Source: Stomorhina lunata (Eukaryota > Arthropoda > Insecta > Diptera > Rhiniidae). Taken from it: 64,000 nucleotides of DNA. Position 1 is the first letter of the stretch, and each line of letters begins with the position of its first letter. Below, piece by piece: positions 36,280 through 48,030 of this stretch. The translations under genes and the position numbers were made by a program. A model generated the notes under the pieces. It had not been told where the DNA came from. It did no database searches and worked only from the letters and a program-made list of their open reading frames with translations. Location of the stretch: assembly GCA_933228675.1 (NCBI GenBank), contig OW121744.1, positions 117,017,600 to 117,081,599 of the forward strand. Direction: 5' to 3'.

Positions 36280-37510
36280 TTGAACATACATAGTTGATCG
36301 TTGTTAAGGTATAAGATTGGAAATGGAAATCTCTTGAACCCTTCTTCCTATTATTATATGGAACAGGATGATGATATCGAGTTACAGTTCAAAACGATTT
36401 TGAAGTTGTTATTGTTTCATATAAGAAGATCGTTGTTAAAGTGTTGGTTGGAAGATTGAAATGTATAAACTCTTTTTTGATATTGCTTGGAATAAGATGA
36501 TTTATCACCCTCCAAATTGATTCGGAAGTTGTTCTTGTTTGATGAGAGAAGATCGCTAGCAAGTGCTGTTTGGAATAGGAATCGCTTTAACCCTTCTTGC
36601 TATTATCGAGTTACAGTTCGAAACGATTCGGAAGTTGTTCTTGTTTAATATATAAAGATCGTTGTTGAAGCGTTGGTTGGAAGATGGAAACATATATACA
36701 CTTCTCTTTCTAATATTGCTTGGAACAAGATGATAAATCGATTCATCCTCTGAAACGGAGTTGGTCCTGTTTTATGAGAGAAGGTCGCAAGATTGAAAAT
36801 GGAAATCATTCTTCTTTCTATTATTACTTTTAACCGGATAATGATATCGAGTCGTCGTTTGAATTGATTCGTAAGTTGCTTCTATTTCATGAAAGAAGAT
36901 TGTTGGTGAAGAACTGGTTGAAGGGGAAATTGTTTAAACTCTTCTTTCTTCTTCTTCTGTTATTCTTGACTTCCAGTGGAGCATAGGGCCTTTCTTCTTC
37001 TTCTAGCATTGCTTAAAACAAAATGATTATGTCAATATGTTTATCACAATCTCCGAAACTTACCTTTAACAGAATAATAATTTGGTTGTTTCTGTTTCGA
37101 GAAGATCGTTAGATGAGCGCTGATCAAATTTCACTCCAAATCGATTCGGAAGTTGTTCCTTCTTCATTGGAGGAGATTATTAGAGAGTGCTGATTGGAAA
37201 TGGGAATCTTTTAAAATTTTCTTCCTATTATTTCTTGGAACAGGATGATAATATCCTGTCATAGTTCATGTTTCATGAAAGAAGTTCGTTGGTGAAGCGT
37301 TGGTTGGAGGAGGGAGTTGAATAAAATCTTCTTTCTAATGTTGCTTAGAACAAGATGGCGATATCGAGTCACCCTCCGAATAGAACTTGGAAGTTGTTTC
37401 ATAAGAAAAGATTGTTAGTGGGGAGCTGAATGGAAATGGAAATCTTTAAAAATTGCCTTCCTATCATGAGAGAAGATCGTTAGAGGAGTGGTAATGAAAC
37501 AATTTGAACT
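36280..37510. repeat. Diverged alternating-dimer tandem repeat (~120-bp monomers)
   Basis: Anchors of the form GATTCGGAAGTTGTTCTTGT recur near 36405, 36525, 36628, 36750, 36866, 37143 and 37390, so the monomer is about 105-125 bp. Two monomer types tend to alternate: type A has GTTGGTTGGAAGATGGAAA, and type B has GCTGATTGGAAATGGGAATC with CCTATTATT and GGAACAGGATGATGATATCG. This suggests a dimeric unit near 240 bp, now heavily decayed. Confidence 0.7.
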
Positions 37511-38345
37511 TATCACGATCTCCGGATTTTATTTTGAACAATATGATAATTTAGACTTTGTTTATAGACTTTTACTAACACTTTTTAAAACTGAGATTTA
37601 GAAGCTGTTTTTTTTTTTTTGTATTGGAGCAACACTCAGGGGATGACCCCTACATTTACATTGTGATGGAAAAAAGGTTGTGGAAAGGAGGATAGAGGGA
37701 GTAGTGTTTGTGTATATTCGACTTGAACCTTTGATATCGTAATTAGAGGGGAAGAATGATGCAGGAAGTTTATTTCATATTCGTGCTATGCGGCTAAAAA
37801 CGAGTTTTCTCTATAGTACGTGTGAGATCCACTGGAGAATCGACTAAGAGGGATGAAGACTTGTTTAATTGCATTTGCTACGAAGATATGTACGGATTTC
37901 AGGAACAAGATCCTTAATTTCGTTTGAGAAGATATAAAACAGTGAAACGCATTTTTTAGAGTAAAAACCTAAATGTGTAAGAATAAAAAAGTGCTAGCGG
38001 ACACGGGCAGGGATTTAGAGAGGACTGTTTTAGATATATTTTAGCGATCTGTCTGTTAGTTCCACTACTGCTCTAATGATATATTAATGAAATTTCCTTC
38101 AATTTTTCTGTTTAATTTTCTTACTTCTTCCTAGTTTCCAAAAACACCTCACTCCTTTCCTTCCCTGCTTAAGATGATGAAGTGTGTCTGTTTATATCAT
38201 GATTTGTTTTTTGTTCGTTCCTAAAATATTATCATAATACGAATAATAACAAATAATCATTATATTCTTTTGTACGTTTATATTATAGTTCCCTTCTATA
38301 GTAAGTATCTGGCTTATTACTGTAGTTGGTTTTATTTTTCGTTTC
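37511..38345. other. Gene-free intergenic DNA
   Basis: No supportable gene in this stretch. It ends in a pyrimidine-rich tract (TTTTATTTTTCGTTTCCCTAG) directly before the GC-rich islet at 38351. Confidence 0.45.
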
Positions 38346-38350
38346 CCTAG

Positions 38351-38423
38351 AGGACGCCATTATGGCTGGCCTGGCTGATTCGCTGGATGATGCCTCGCTC
38401 AAAGTTGCGTCAAAGTTTATTTT
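38351..38423 (+). other. Isolated GC-rich, coding-like islet of unknown nature
   Basis: About 70 bp of markedly higher GC than its surroundings. It is preceded by a pyrimidine tract ending CCCTAG, like a splice acceptor. The frame GACGCCATTATGGCTGGCC translates to DAIMAGL and continues ADSLDDASLKVASK before reaching a stop at 38440-38442; AATAAATA follows near 38475. It could be a terminal exon, a conserved non-coding element or chance. I recognise no protein, and no upstream exon is evident. Confidence 0.3.
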
Positions 38424-38449
38424 ATTGTATTATAATTTATAGAGATTTG

Positions 38450-40370
38450 TAGAGAATATTGTATCTAGGTAATAATAAATATATTTTATGGAGAATTTGT
38501 AATAATCGCTGCTGGGATATAGGAAAAAAATAGGGGGGAAAAAACTATATATCAATAATGTTCTGTTATGGAAAATAAATTTATTCATACTTTGTATTTA
38601 TAATAGTATTAAATAAGTTTTACACGTGTTTAACACAAATGGAAAAAAAACTGTTGCGGAATATATTGATAGTTTTTCTAGATGTCGAATACATAGTAAT
38701 AACGGGGTTTCTATTGGCGAAAAATTTTGACTTGGTTTATGAACATTGATTTATATTATTTTAATTTATGACTATATTAAAATTTAGCTTTTTGGAGCTT
38801 CTACACAAAAAATTTTACTTATCCTTGTTCTAGATATGTTCCATAAAAGTCACAGTAATTATTCTTTTAGGTAGTTTTATTTCTCCCTTTCATTAGTGCT
38901 TTTTTAGTGCATTCATAAAATGTTTGGTTCCAATAAAAGTACTTTTTGGAAATTCTAAAACAGCTTTAAATGTATTTACTTGTATTACATTTGTGTCCGT
39001 ATTTTGGTGTACTTTGTACCGTCGGAAGTTTCACAGAATAACTATTTTTTCAGATTTAATTAAATGGCTATGAACAAAAGTTGTTTTTTTTTCAAAATTT
39101 AGAAAACCGGAACTACTTTTAAAAACAACTAAATTTATTAAATATGGCCGCGCTAACAACCCCATTAATTTCAATATCTATAACCATTAAAGTTTTTTGT
39201 TTTTTCTGCAATAGTTCCCATATAAAAAAAAATAACAAAATCCTGGAAACCAAAATAAAATCAAAGAAATATAATGCCAAAAGGTCTGACACACCAAGCG
39301 TTTATAAAAACCAAAAGTAAACATCCACCGAGCAAATCTAAATAACCGTAACATCCAAAAACTGAACCACCATTAAAATCCATCCATCTTATAAATAAAT
39401 ACGAGGCAGGGAAAAAAAACTTCAGTCCTTCCATACATCCATCCTTCCTTCCTTCACTCGTTCACTCATTTAGGCAGTCATCCATCCATTCATCCAGCAA
39501 GCTGCAATATGCTCTCAAAGCTTGCCAAGGCAGCTGCATTCTCTTCAACTCGAGTCAATTCCAACAACAACAACAACAATGTCGGCCAGAAAAGTGTCAA
39601 AAATATTGTTTTATATTAGATTAGAACAATAATAAAAATTGAGAATAAAAATAATCATTTACTTTTTGTTTTTTTTTTTTTTGCTGGCAAAAACTGCCAG
39701 CAACAACAACAATGACACACGCATGTGAGATTTTTTATTTCGATGTGTGTGAGTTTGCTGTACGTGTATGTTGTTGGTGAGAGATTGAAAGACCCTTTTT
39801 TGTCAGCAACAATTTTTGCACGCTTCACGCTAATTTATGCGCTTATCAAGAATGACGAAAAAAAAGGAAATTCACTCTCATCTGTGAGTTTCGAAAACGT
39901 CAAAAGATCTTTTGCGTGTGTGTGTGTATTTGTGTGTCATAGTAGTTGTATGTTTGTTTCAGCGTGAGTATAAATGTGACGTCGCTGGCACACACTTTTC
40001 CATATAAAAACTCGGTTAAACTACAAAATATTGTTGGCATAAATCTTTTATTTCTTTATATTTTATTGGTGAAGGGATATTGCGGTACATCAGAAATGAT
40101 TCATATTCCAATCTTTATACATTTCCTTCCACAGGAAGGAGCCCTTCCTTCTAGAGAGAACTGGACTCATTTTAGATATTAAAGGTCTTCGAAAGAGTAA
40201 CTTAGAAAATTATAGAAGATCCCATTGGATGATTAAATAACTTCTTCGGAAGTCCTGTAAAACAATTTATAAAGCATAGACAGAGGTTGGCACAAAAAAA
40301 TCGTGGCAGAGTTGCCGTTTTTTTTATAATTTAAACTAAATTTAGAATTTAGTTCTATTCCTTTCTTTTA
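38450..40370. other. Gene-free intergenic DNA
   Basis: No supportable gene. CCATCCTTCCTTCCTTCACT and related CATCCATC repeats lie at about 39430-39500. A perfect 9-bp-stem hairpin TTGCTGGCA/TGCCAGCAA lies at 39681-39703. A GTGTGTGTGTG run lies near 39917. The frames at 39725-39967 and 39946-40182 show no domain. Confidence 0.5.
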
Positions 40371-40379
40371 ATATATTTA

Positions 40380-41240
40380 TCAAAAACTTTCTGTAGAAAA
40401 AAATTGTTATCGAAAAATTTTCTGTATAAGTATTTTTTATGACCAATTTTTCTATAGAAAATTTTTTTACCAAAAATCTTTTAATAGAAAAATTTTTTTA
40501 TCAAAAATTTTTCTATAGAAAATTTTTTATTAAAAATTTTTCTATAGAAAAATGTTTGATAAAAAAATTTTTTATATAAATATTTTGTTATTTTTTGATA
40601 AAATTTTTTTATCAAAAATTGTTCTATACAAAATTTTTTTATAAAACTTTTTCTATAGAATATTTTTTATCAGCAATTTTTCTATAGAAAATTTTTTTGT
40701 ATGTATTTTTTTATCAATAACTTTTCTGTAAATTTTTTTTTTGTATCAAAAAATGTTCTGTATAAATATTTTTTTATAAAAAATTTTTTTATAGAAAATT
40801 ATTATGTTGAAATCTATATTTTTATAGAAATCTATGGAAAATAAATTTTTATCAAATACTTTTCTATAGAAAAATATTTTCATCAAAGATTTTTCTATAG
40901 AAAAAAATTTTATCGAAAATTTTTCTATTAAAAATATTTTTATTGAAAATATTTCTATAGAAAAATATTTTTATCTAAAATTTTTCTATAGAAAAATATT
41001 TTTATCGAACATTTTTCTATAGAAAAATATTTTTTGAGAAAATTGTTCTATAGAAAAATATTTTTTGAGAAAATTGTTCTATAGAAAAATATTTTAAGCA
41101 AAAATTTTTCTATAGAAAAATAATTTTCGCGAAACTTTTTCTATAGAAAAATATTTTTAGCGAAAATTTTTCTATAGAAAAATATTTTTAGCGAAAATTT
41201 TTCTATAGAAAAATATTTGTTATCGAAGATTTTTCTATGG
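40380..41240. repeat. AT-rich TTTTTCTATAG minisatellite, array 3
   Basis: About thirty units of TTTTTCTATAGAAAAATATT with ATCAAAA or AGCGAAAA spacers; the right half (about 40860-41230) is more regular than the left. It shares its core with the array at 6445-7945 and lies about 100 bp left of the second Helitron-like element. Confidence 0.88.
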
Positions 41241-41475
41241 CAACCATGATTATATTTCTTTGTTCTCTCAAACCCTATACATATTTTGTTGCTATAAAAT
41301 GGATTTTGATATTGTTTCTTGTATATTTTGTTTTTGTATTTTTATACCCTTCACCAATAGGTGAAAGGGTATTATAAGTTTGTGATTCCGTTTGTAATTT
41401 TTTTATTAGTGATCATAGACCCCATAAAAATTATACCGATCGACTCAGGATCGGGAGGAGAATCGATTAAGCGAT

Positions 41476-41479
41476 GTCC

Positions 41480-41514
<35 letters not shown>

Positions 41515-41530
41515 CGTCTGTCTGTCTGTT
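41476..41530 (+). repeat. GTCT/GTCC microsatellite in Helitron-like copy 2, first module
   Basis: A GTCTGTCTGTCT run longer than in copy 1, in the same place after CGATTAAGCGATGTCCG; length polymorphism between the two copies is plain. Confidence 0.9.
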
Positions 41531-42284
41531 GAAATCAAGTTTCTGAAGCCCCTGGAGAATGGACCTACATAAATTATATTTCAGATTTTAGGAAATTCTC
41601 CCGCAATGAACGCTATTAAATTTCATTAAAATCGGTTTATAAACACCGAAAATATCGAAAAAATACCAAAAATTAGACGAAAATTTTAAAATTTTTGATT
41701 GAAACACACTTTTAAATAACAAGAGAAAAAGGATACTCCTGGTATACATGTGATAATATATTATATATCAGATTATAGGAAATGGTTCCCCAAACCACTC
41801 TGTAAAATTTTTTCGGTCCATAAACCACTGAGATATCGCCAAAACACTAAATTTGATGTATTGCAAATTGCCCAAAGTACGCATTAGAGAAAGTTTGTTG
41901 AAAAAATTAAATGCAGAAATAGGAAAAACCATCCTCCTTTAGCACGGACATACATAAATTTTATATCAGATTTTAGGAAATTCTCCCGCCAAGTACGTTA
42001 TTACATTTTATCAAAAGCGGTCCATAAACAACTGAGATATCGCCAAAACACTACTTGTGATGTACAGCAAATTGCCAAAGTACGTGTCTAAGAAATTTTG
42101 TTGACATTTTGTAAGTATTGTTTCAGCGATATCTCATGTGTTTATGGACCGATTGTGATGAAATTTGACAGCGTTCTTTGTGGGAGGATTTCCTAAAATC
42201 TGATAAATAAACTCCACAAATCTGATTATGAATACCATTCAAATTGTACCGATCGACTCAAAATCGGCAGGAGAATCGAATTCG

Positions 42285-42388
42285 TGACGTCCATCCGTCT
42301 GTCTGTTTGTCTGTCCGTCCGTCCGTCTGTTTGCCTGTCCGTCCGTCCGTCTACCTGTCTGTCCGTCCATCTACCTGCCTGTCCTTTT
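42285..42388 (+). repeat. GTCT/GTCC microsatellite in Helitron-like copy 2, second module
   Basis: About 100 bp of GTCC/GTCT/GCCT tetranucleotides, longer than its counterpart in copy 1. The frame at 42284-42493 is this repeat read in one phase. Confidence 0.88.
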
Positions 42389-43980
42389 TTCTGTTGTAGT
42401 CAAATTTTTGGAGCTCCTGTTTTGTCGATATCTCAGATGTTTATTTTGATGAAATTTAATAGCGTACTTCGCAGGGGATTACCTAAACTCTGATGCATTT
42501 GGTAATTTGTGGTAGATACAATTTAGTTTTTAAGCTATATTTCAGGTGTTTTGATCGACAATGATGGTGAGACGATATCCTAAAATTTTGTGTAAAATGC
42601 ATATGTTTATACCTTCCAGGAGCTCCACAAATCTGATTTTAGCAGACAGACACACTGCGTTTATCTTAATTTTGTGTCTGACTTTTGAACATTATGATAA
42701 CATTTGAGAATGTATTATATATCAAGTTATAGATTATCTCCCTAGGAAGTACAAAAATGCAGCTAAGTACATGATATCCATTCAAAACCTACATATGTAT
42801 GTATGTATGTATCTCACATATCAACGAAAATAAAATTTTTTTAATTGCAATTGCGAGAAATCCGTTCACGTTTGACAATTGCTTTCGTATAACTTCGCCT
42901 GAGGCAATCTCTTAGTAGCTAATAAATGCCAAATTATAATAGATACGATGATGACATTTAGTATAATGACGTTGTACAATATCTTTATTCAGGGCGATAG
43001 CACCTAAAATAAACTTTCTAGAGGGACAACATTTGACAAAAGTATTTCTGATCTCTTGAAAAGTTCGGTATTGAAAATGGTCTAGCTCGGTTCACATTTA
43101 GTGAAATCTCCCATATAACCCCGAAAGGGAATCACTTTAATGCAGATAAATTAAATCACATTATAATTGCACAAAGAGCTAGAGCAAAACTTTCCACACA
43201 TCCATCCGACAGATCGAAAGAACAATACATTATTATTGTTGAAGTATTTATCTTAATTAGTTAACTAACTTAAGATTAATAAGTAAATCTTCATCCATTT
43301 AAAAGCTATATATTTAACGTATGTATCTAAAACTAAGAGTATACCCTATAATTCTAAGGCTTGTATACATTGACAATCATTGTTAAAGCTTTGACATAAA
43401 TCAGTCCGCTAACTTCAGAGTTTTACATAACTAATCAAGAACTTTTACTAGTTGGATAATTCGTACGAATTAAAGTACACAACCCTCACTGGGCACTGTG
43501 TTTTTGGGTTGCATGTCAGAATACTTAATCTTCATCAAATCGATGTGCTTTTGCAAATCTAAGGGCATCTACAATTTGAAGTATCTTTTATTAACTGTTC
43601 GTAAAATGGACACATATATCGAAACTACTAACTGGCTTAAATAAGCATTCTCTACCTGTCCAACCTAACCTTTGGGTCCATAACTATTCTAGATGATGAC
43701 CCCACCGAAAAGCTTTTCGTTTTCCGACTCTTAATATAATACTTAATATAATACTCTTAATATAATACTAGCATAACTAAATATTGCTAGGAATTACATT
43801 TAGTATGAACAAAAGAAAATTAACATACATATCAAGCATATGTGTGGGGCTCAACTAAGTCAGTAATCAGAAACAATATAATTATCAATATATTCTTACA
43901 ATTTTGTACTTTACTTTTGGAACACTATTGGTGAAGGGTATCCAAGATTCGGCAAAGCCGAATATACCACTCTTACTTGT

Positions 43981-44125
43981 CTTTAATAAAGCGGCACCAA
44001 CCGACTTTGCTAACACCTAAATCTCAACTGAATGCTTTTATAAATGATCGTAATATTTACGAAAATTACGAAAAGTCTTTGGCTTCTGGTAGTATTGGCT
44101 GCCTACGCCTAAGTATAGGCCTCAG
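43981..44125 (+). repeat. Dispersed repeat tail shared with 7944-8100
   Basis: Follows the second Helitron-like element directly. Reads in one frame as FINDRNIYENY then EKSLASGSIGCLRL. The matching frame at 8013-8087 gives 19 of 25 identical residues with no indel. Most nucleotide differences change the amino acid, so current protein constraint is not indicated. Confidence 0.7.
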
Positions 44126-45650
44126 TTTAAACGATTCAGTATGTTTCTTTCATCAGAATGTTTATGGTAACTAAAAAGTAACCGCTTTTTAACATTCTAT
44201 TTATAAGTGCAGAAGAAACGACCTTCTACTTTTCCAGCTTTAGAAGTCCTATAGAAGTAGAGTTGTAGAGTTCTAGGAATATAAAATATTGTCTTTAACT
44301 TCCAATGTTTTGTTTTTACTTCCTCGAATACTTAAGAATATGTAAACAGCGTTCACTAATCCTTATTTACAAGGATGGAGAATGTTCCAGAACAAACTAG
44401 ACTTATCTTAGATATTTAGGGCCTTCCAGATGGTAAGAAACAATATTCCAGAAGAGTCCATAAAGAACAATGAAAAACGCTAAACGCACAAACATACATT
44501 TCATGAGCACGCGTGTGTGCCTTAGCTTTCTCTTATTGAATAATCGTCTTCAATAGTTGTTTCTGAATTAAAGTTAAAGCGGTATAATCTCTTTTTTATA
44601 GGACTTTTCAAATGGACCATACGGCAAATCAATGTATGGAAGTGCAACATCTTGTATAGCCTATGCTTTAATGCTTATAGAGTCTTTGCTTTAATGCTTC
44701 CATATTTAAACTAATTGTTTTCAGGAAAAATACTTTTTCTCCTATCCAATATTATTTCCCTAATACCGTTTATTTTGAATCCAAATACATTGTTGCTAAA
44801 GGGAGAAAATATGCGAATGTACACGGTAATACTATGGAAAAAATTAAAAAATAAAACAAATTTTATACGAGGAAACTTTGTCCGTCCAACCGACCGTCCG
44901 TCCGTCCGTCCGTCTATCCGTCCTTCCTTCCGTCTAGCGAAAACATCATAAGTACAAACGAACGGTTTGTAAGTCAAAATTGGTTTAGTTGTTTGTTGCC
45001 GTTGTAAAGCTGTAATGGGACAACAACGAAATGGTTGTCGTGGAAATATTTGACTTTTTGAATTCTCAGCCAATTGTGTTTCCAATTGTATAGGGAAAAT
45101 CATTGTATTGTTGTTTTTGTCGTTGTTGATCACAATGTTCACAATTTATTATACGAAAATGAATGAAATGGAAAAAGGGGGAAAATACTTAATAGACTTT
45201 CAGGCAAAAATAAAGTAGGTACGAGTACATATTTGTATAACGATGTATGTACTTTATTTCAATCCATTATTAACAATTTTATGTTATTCTAAATGAGAAT
45301 TTTTATGTTATAGATTTCCAATAAATAATGGCGAAAAAAAAAACACATATGAAGGTGGTCTTGCTATTAGTTTTAGGTGGTGGTGGAAAAACTCCATTTT
45401 CCTGAGATTTCTTTCCCTACTTTTCTTCCGTCAACAATGACTTTTAGAAATTAAATTTGGTGGTTTCAAAATGCAGGAAGAAGAAAATGACAACCATCAC
45501 GAATTTTTTAGTTTTAATTGACACAAAATTATTGATGGCTTATTGGAATTAATGATTTTTTTTTTTTTTGAAAAAAGGATAAATTTTAAACAAACGTTTA
45601 CTTGCTTTAATTAAATTTTCTAAAATTGTTGAAATCTCATGATTCTGGCA
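44126..45650. other. Gene-free intergenic DNA
   Basis: No supportable gene. CCGTCCGTCCGTCCGTC lies at about 44896-44914. The minus-strand 143-residue frame at 44711-45142 runs through it (repeated DGR/TDG) and contains no known domain. Confidence 0.5.
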
Positions 45651-45654
45651 AAAA

Positions 45655-45835
45655 TAATATTAAAGGGAAAACTATTTTTCTTACTAACAAATTTTTGATT
45701 TAGTACTAAATTTGTGATTAAAAGTACTTTTTTAGTACAACATATTAACTTGGTACATAATTTGGAATTTAGTACTAAATTTCTAATTTGTTATTAAATT
45801 TGTGATTTAGTACTAATTTTTGAATTTTACTCTCT
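45655..45835. repeat. TTTAGTACTAAATT palindromic repeat cluster 1
   Basis: Several imperfect units containing the palindrome TTTAGTACTAAA with TTTGTGATT spacers. The same family forms the larger clusters at 47190-48030 and 49250-49480. Confidence 0.7.
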
Positions 45836-47185
45836 TCTAATTGAAATTCCTAACTTATACGAATTATTCTCTTTGCCCTTTGACCTTAACATCCTACTTT
45901 AAATAAGTCAAATTCATTGTTTCTGACATTTGAGCAATTGAAATAGCAACTGCAGACGTGACAATTCAACCTGTTACGGTTGTTATAAAAATAACCAAAA
46001 ATTTGTTTCCTTTTTTTTGACTTGAATGAATGAATTTCCTAAAAACAAAGGAAAAAGAAAATATTTGAAATATGAATGAAATTTTTTGAAAATTTTCTTT
46101 CTTTTCTCAATTTTGCATAAAACACAATAAAAATGTATCCGTTTTGCTGACTTTGACATAAGCGTATTATAAAGTCATGTTGTCATTTAGTCTTAGATAC
46201 TAGTAAAATTGTCTCAATAAATAAATCCATCAAAATATTTTAAACAACTTTTTAAGCCTTTGGTTGGTTGGTTGTCGGTTTTGGTTGGTCTGACTGAATG
46301 GAATGAAATGAAATGGTCAAGAATTTCTGTTGAAATCAAAATCGGCTTATAAACACCTCAAACAAAAACCAATGACACGGTGTTGGCAAACTAAAGATTG
46401 AAATTGAATAAAAGGTAACAAGTAAAAGAAAAATCTTAAAAGATCAAAAAAATCACAAAAAAAGATAAAGAAATAAAACTGAGAAGAATTAAAACAATAT
46501 AAAATACAAAGATTGTAAAATAACTGATCCGATAAAAACGCCTCTAGCTCAAGATCAAGATCATCTAGATTAATAAAGTCATAGCCAAGCAATAGAACCA
46601 AACATACAATTTTCTATATGTATTTCAAAATTGTTGAAGATTGCAATAGATTTCTTTGACCAAAAACGAAGGAAAAAAGAAGGCGTTAAGGAATTATGAA
46701 TTTACAATTTATTTGCTTAAGGATCTTTAGACTCTCACACATACATTTACAAAATATTATTAAGTCAGTAAGGAGTAGCTCATACAAAGTAAAAACGGCA
46801 CACGTAGATCTTACTGATCGATCAATTGATCTATCTTTACATTTGCAACAAGTGGATTATGGAAGTGCTTGATCTTACACTTCTTCTTTGACTTTTTCTC
46901 TAGCTGATCTTTTATTGCTGTTGTTGTTGCTTTTTGTGGCAGGAAACACTTGCTACATATTTTCGCCTAAGGTTACAATATTTCAACTCCTCATACAGGT
47001 CATTTTTATTATTTTTGCTCTTATCTCTCGTACTCGCCTTCATGCCAAAAAAGAAGGCGACAAAAATAACAAAATTTAAAAACGATCACCAGAGCAGAGC
47101 ACACACTTTCAAAAGTTGCTTGCTTAAAGGAAACACTGAGAGAAGTAAATGGCAAAGTCGTAAATTTTAAACTTCGTTATATTAT
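45836..47185. other. Gene-free intergenic DNA
   Basis: No supportable gene. The frames at 46347-46601 (-), 46888-47079 and 46934-47170 are low-complexity Leu/Phe- or Lys-rich sequences without domains. Confidence 0.5.
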
Positions 47186-47189
47186 TATA

Positions 47190-48030
47190 AAATCAAAAAA
47201 TTAGTACCGAATCTCTACACGAAATCACAAAATTTTGTACTAAATCATATATTTAGTACTAAATAATAAGTGAAAAAAATTCTCAAATGAAATGTTCAAT
47301 AAAAAATTCAGTACTTAAATCTAAACTTGGTCTTAATTAGAAACTAAATAGTACCAAATATGTATTTTAGTATTCACTTACAAATTTAGTACCAATTTAC
47401 AAATTTTGTTTTACATCATATTCTTTTTAATCAAAAATGTTGCATTTAAGCACTAATTTGGTACTAGTCACAGATGTTTGTACAAAATCACATATTAAGT
47501 ACTAAATCACAAATTTTGTACTAAATAATATGTTATGAAAAAAGTCTCAAATTAAGTGGTCAATCAAAAATTTAGTACTTAAATCTAAACATGGTCTTAA
47601 TTAGAAACTAAAAAGTACCAAATCTATATTTTAGTATTCAGCTAAAAATTTAGTACCAAATTATGTAAAAGTATTGTTATAAATCATATACTTCTCTCTT
47701 AATTAAAAATTTTGCATTTACACACAAATTTAGTACTTATACACAAATTTTGTACAAAATCACATATTTAGTACTAAGTCACGAATATTGTTTTAAATAC
47801 TAATCGGATTTATATATCAGATTTTTCTATAGAACAATTTTTGTATGACAGATTTTTCTATAGGAAAATTTGAGTATAACAGTATTTTAAAAAATCACAA
47901 ATTTTGTGTGTAATCGTAAATTTAGTACTGAAATCTAAGCTTGGTCTTACAAGTAATTAAATAGTACTAAATCTATATTTTAGTATTCAGCTATAAATTT
48001 TGTACTAAATAACAAAATCACAAATTTAAT
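47190..48030. repeat. TTTAGTACTAAATC palindromic repeat cluster 2
   Basis: More than twenty variants of AAATTTAGTACTAAATCACA. There is a longer-range duplication: the block ATCTAAACTTGGTCTTAATT with flanks (about 47318) recurs near 47583 and, less well, 47933, so part of the cluster has a period near 265 bp and a later copy some 350 bp on. Confidence 0.8.

Larger units (their letters stand above)
41343..43980 (+). mobile_element. DINE/Helitron-like non-autonomous element, copy 2
   Basis: Same ends as the copy at 27917-30388: TATACCCTTCACC with its hairpin at the left, ATTCGGCAAAGCCGAAT then ACCACTCTTACTTGT at the right. Both internal microsatellite modules are present (about 41476-41530 and 42285-42385), so the dimeric organisation is a property of the family. 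Compared with copy 1 it has extra blocks, including about 92 bp at roughly 43420-43520 bounded by TCAG direct repeats and about 40 bp near 42901. The right flank CTTTAATAAAGC matches 7944-7955, which lacks the element and so confirms the right border. Confidence 0.9.

Noticed and set aside
44881..44935. Another Helitron-like element around the CCGT repeat
   Set aside because: The tetranucleotide repeat lacks the CGATCGACTCAGAATCG flank and both element ends.
44711..45142. 143-residue minus-strand frame
   Set aside because: Runs through a GTCC tetranucleotide repeat; the DGRTDGR segment comes from it, and no domain is recognisable.
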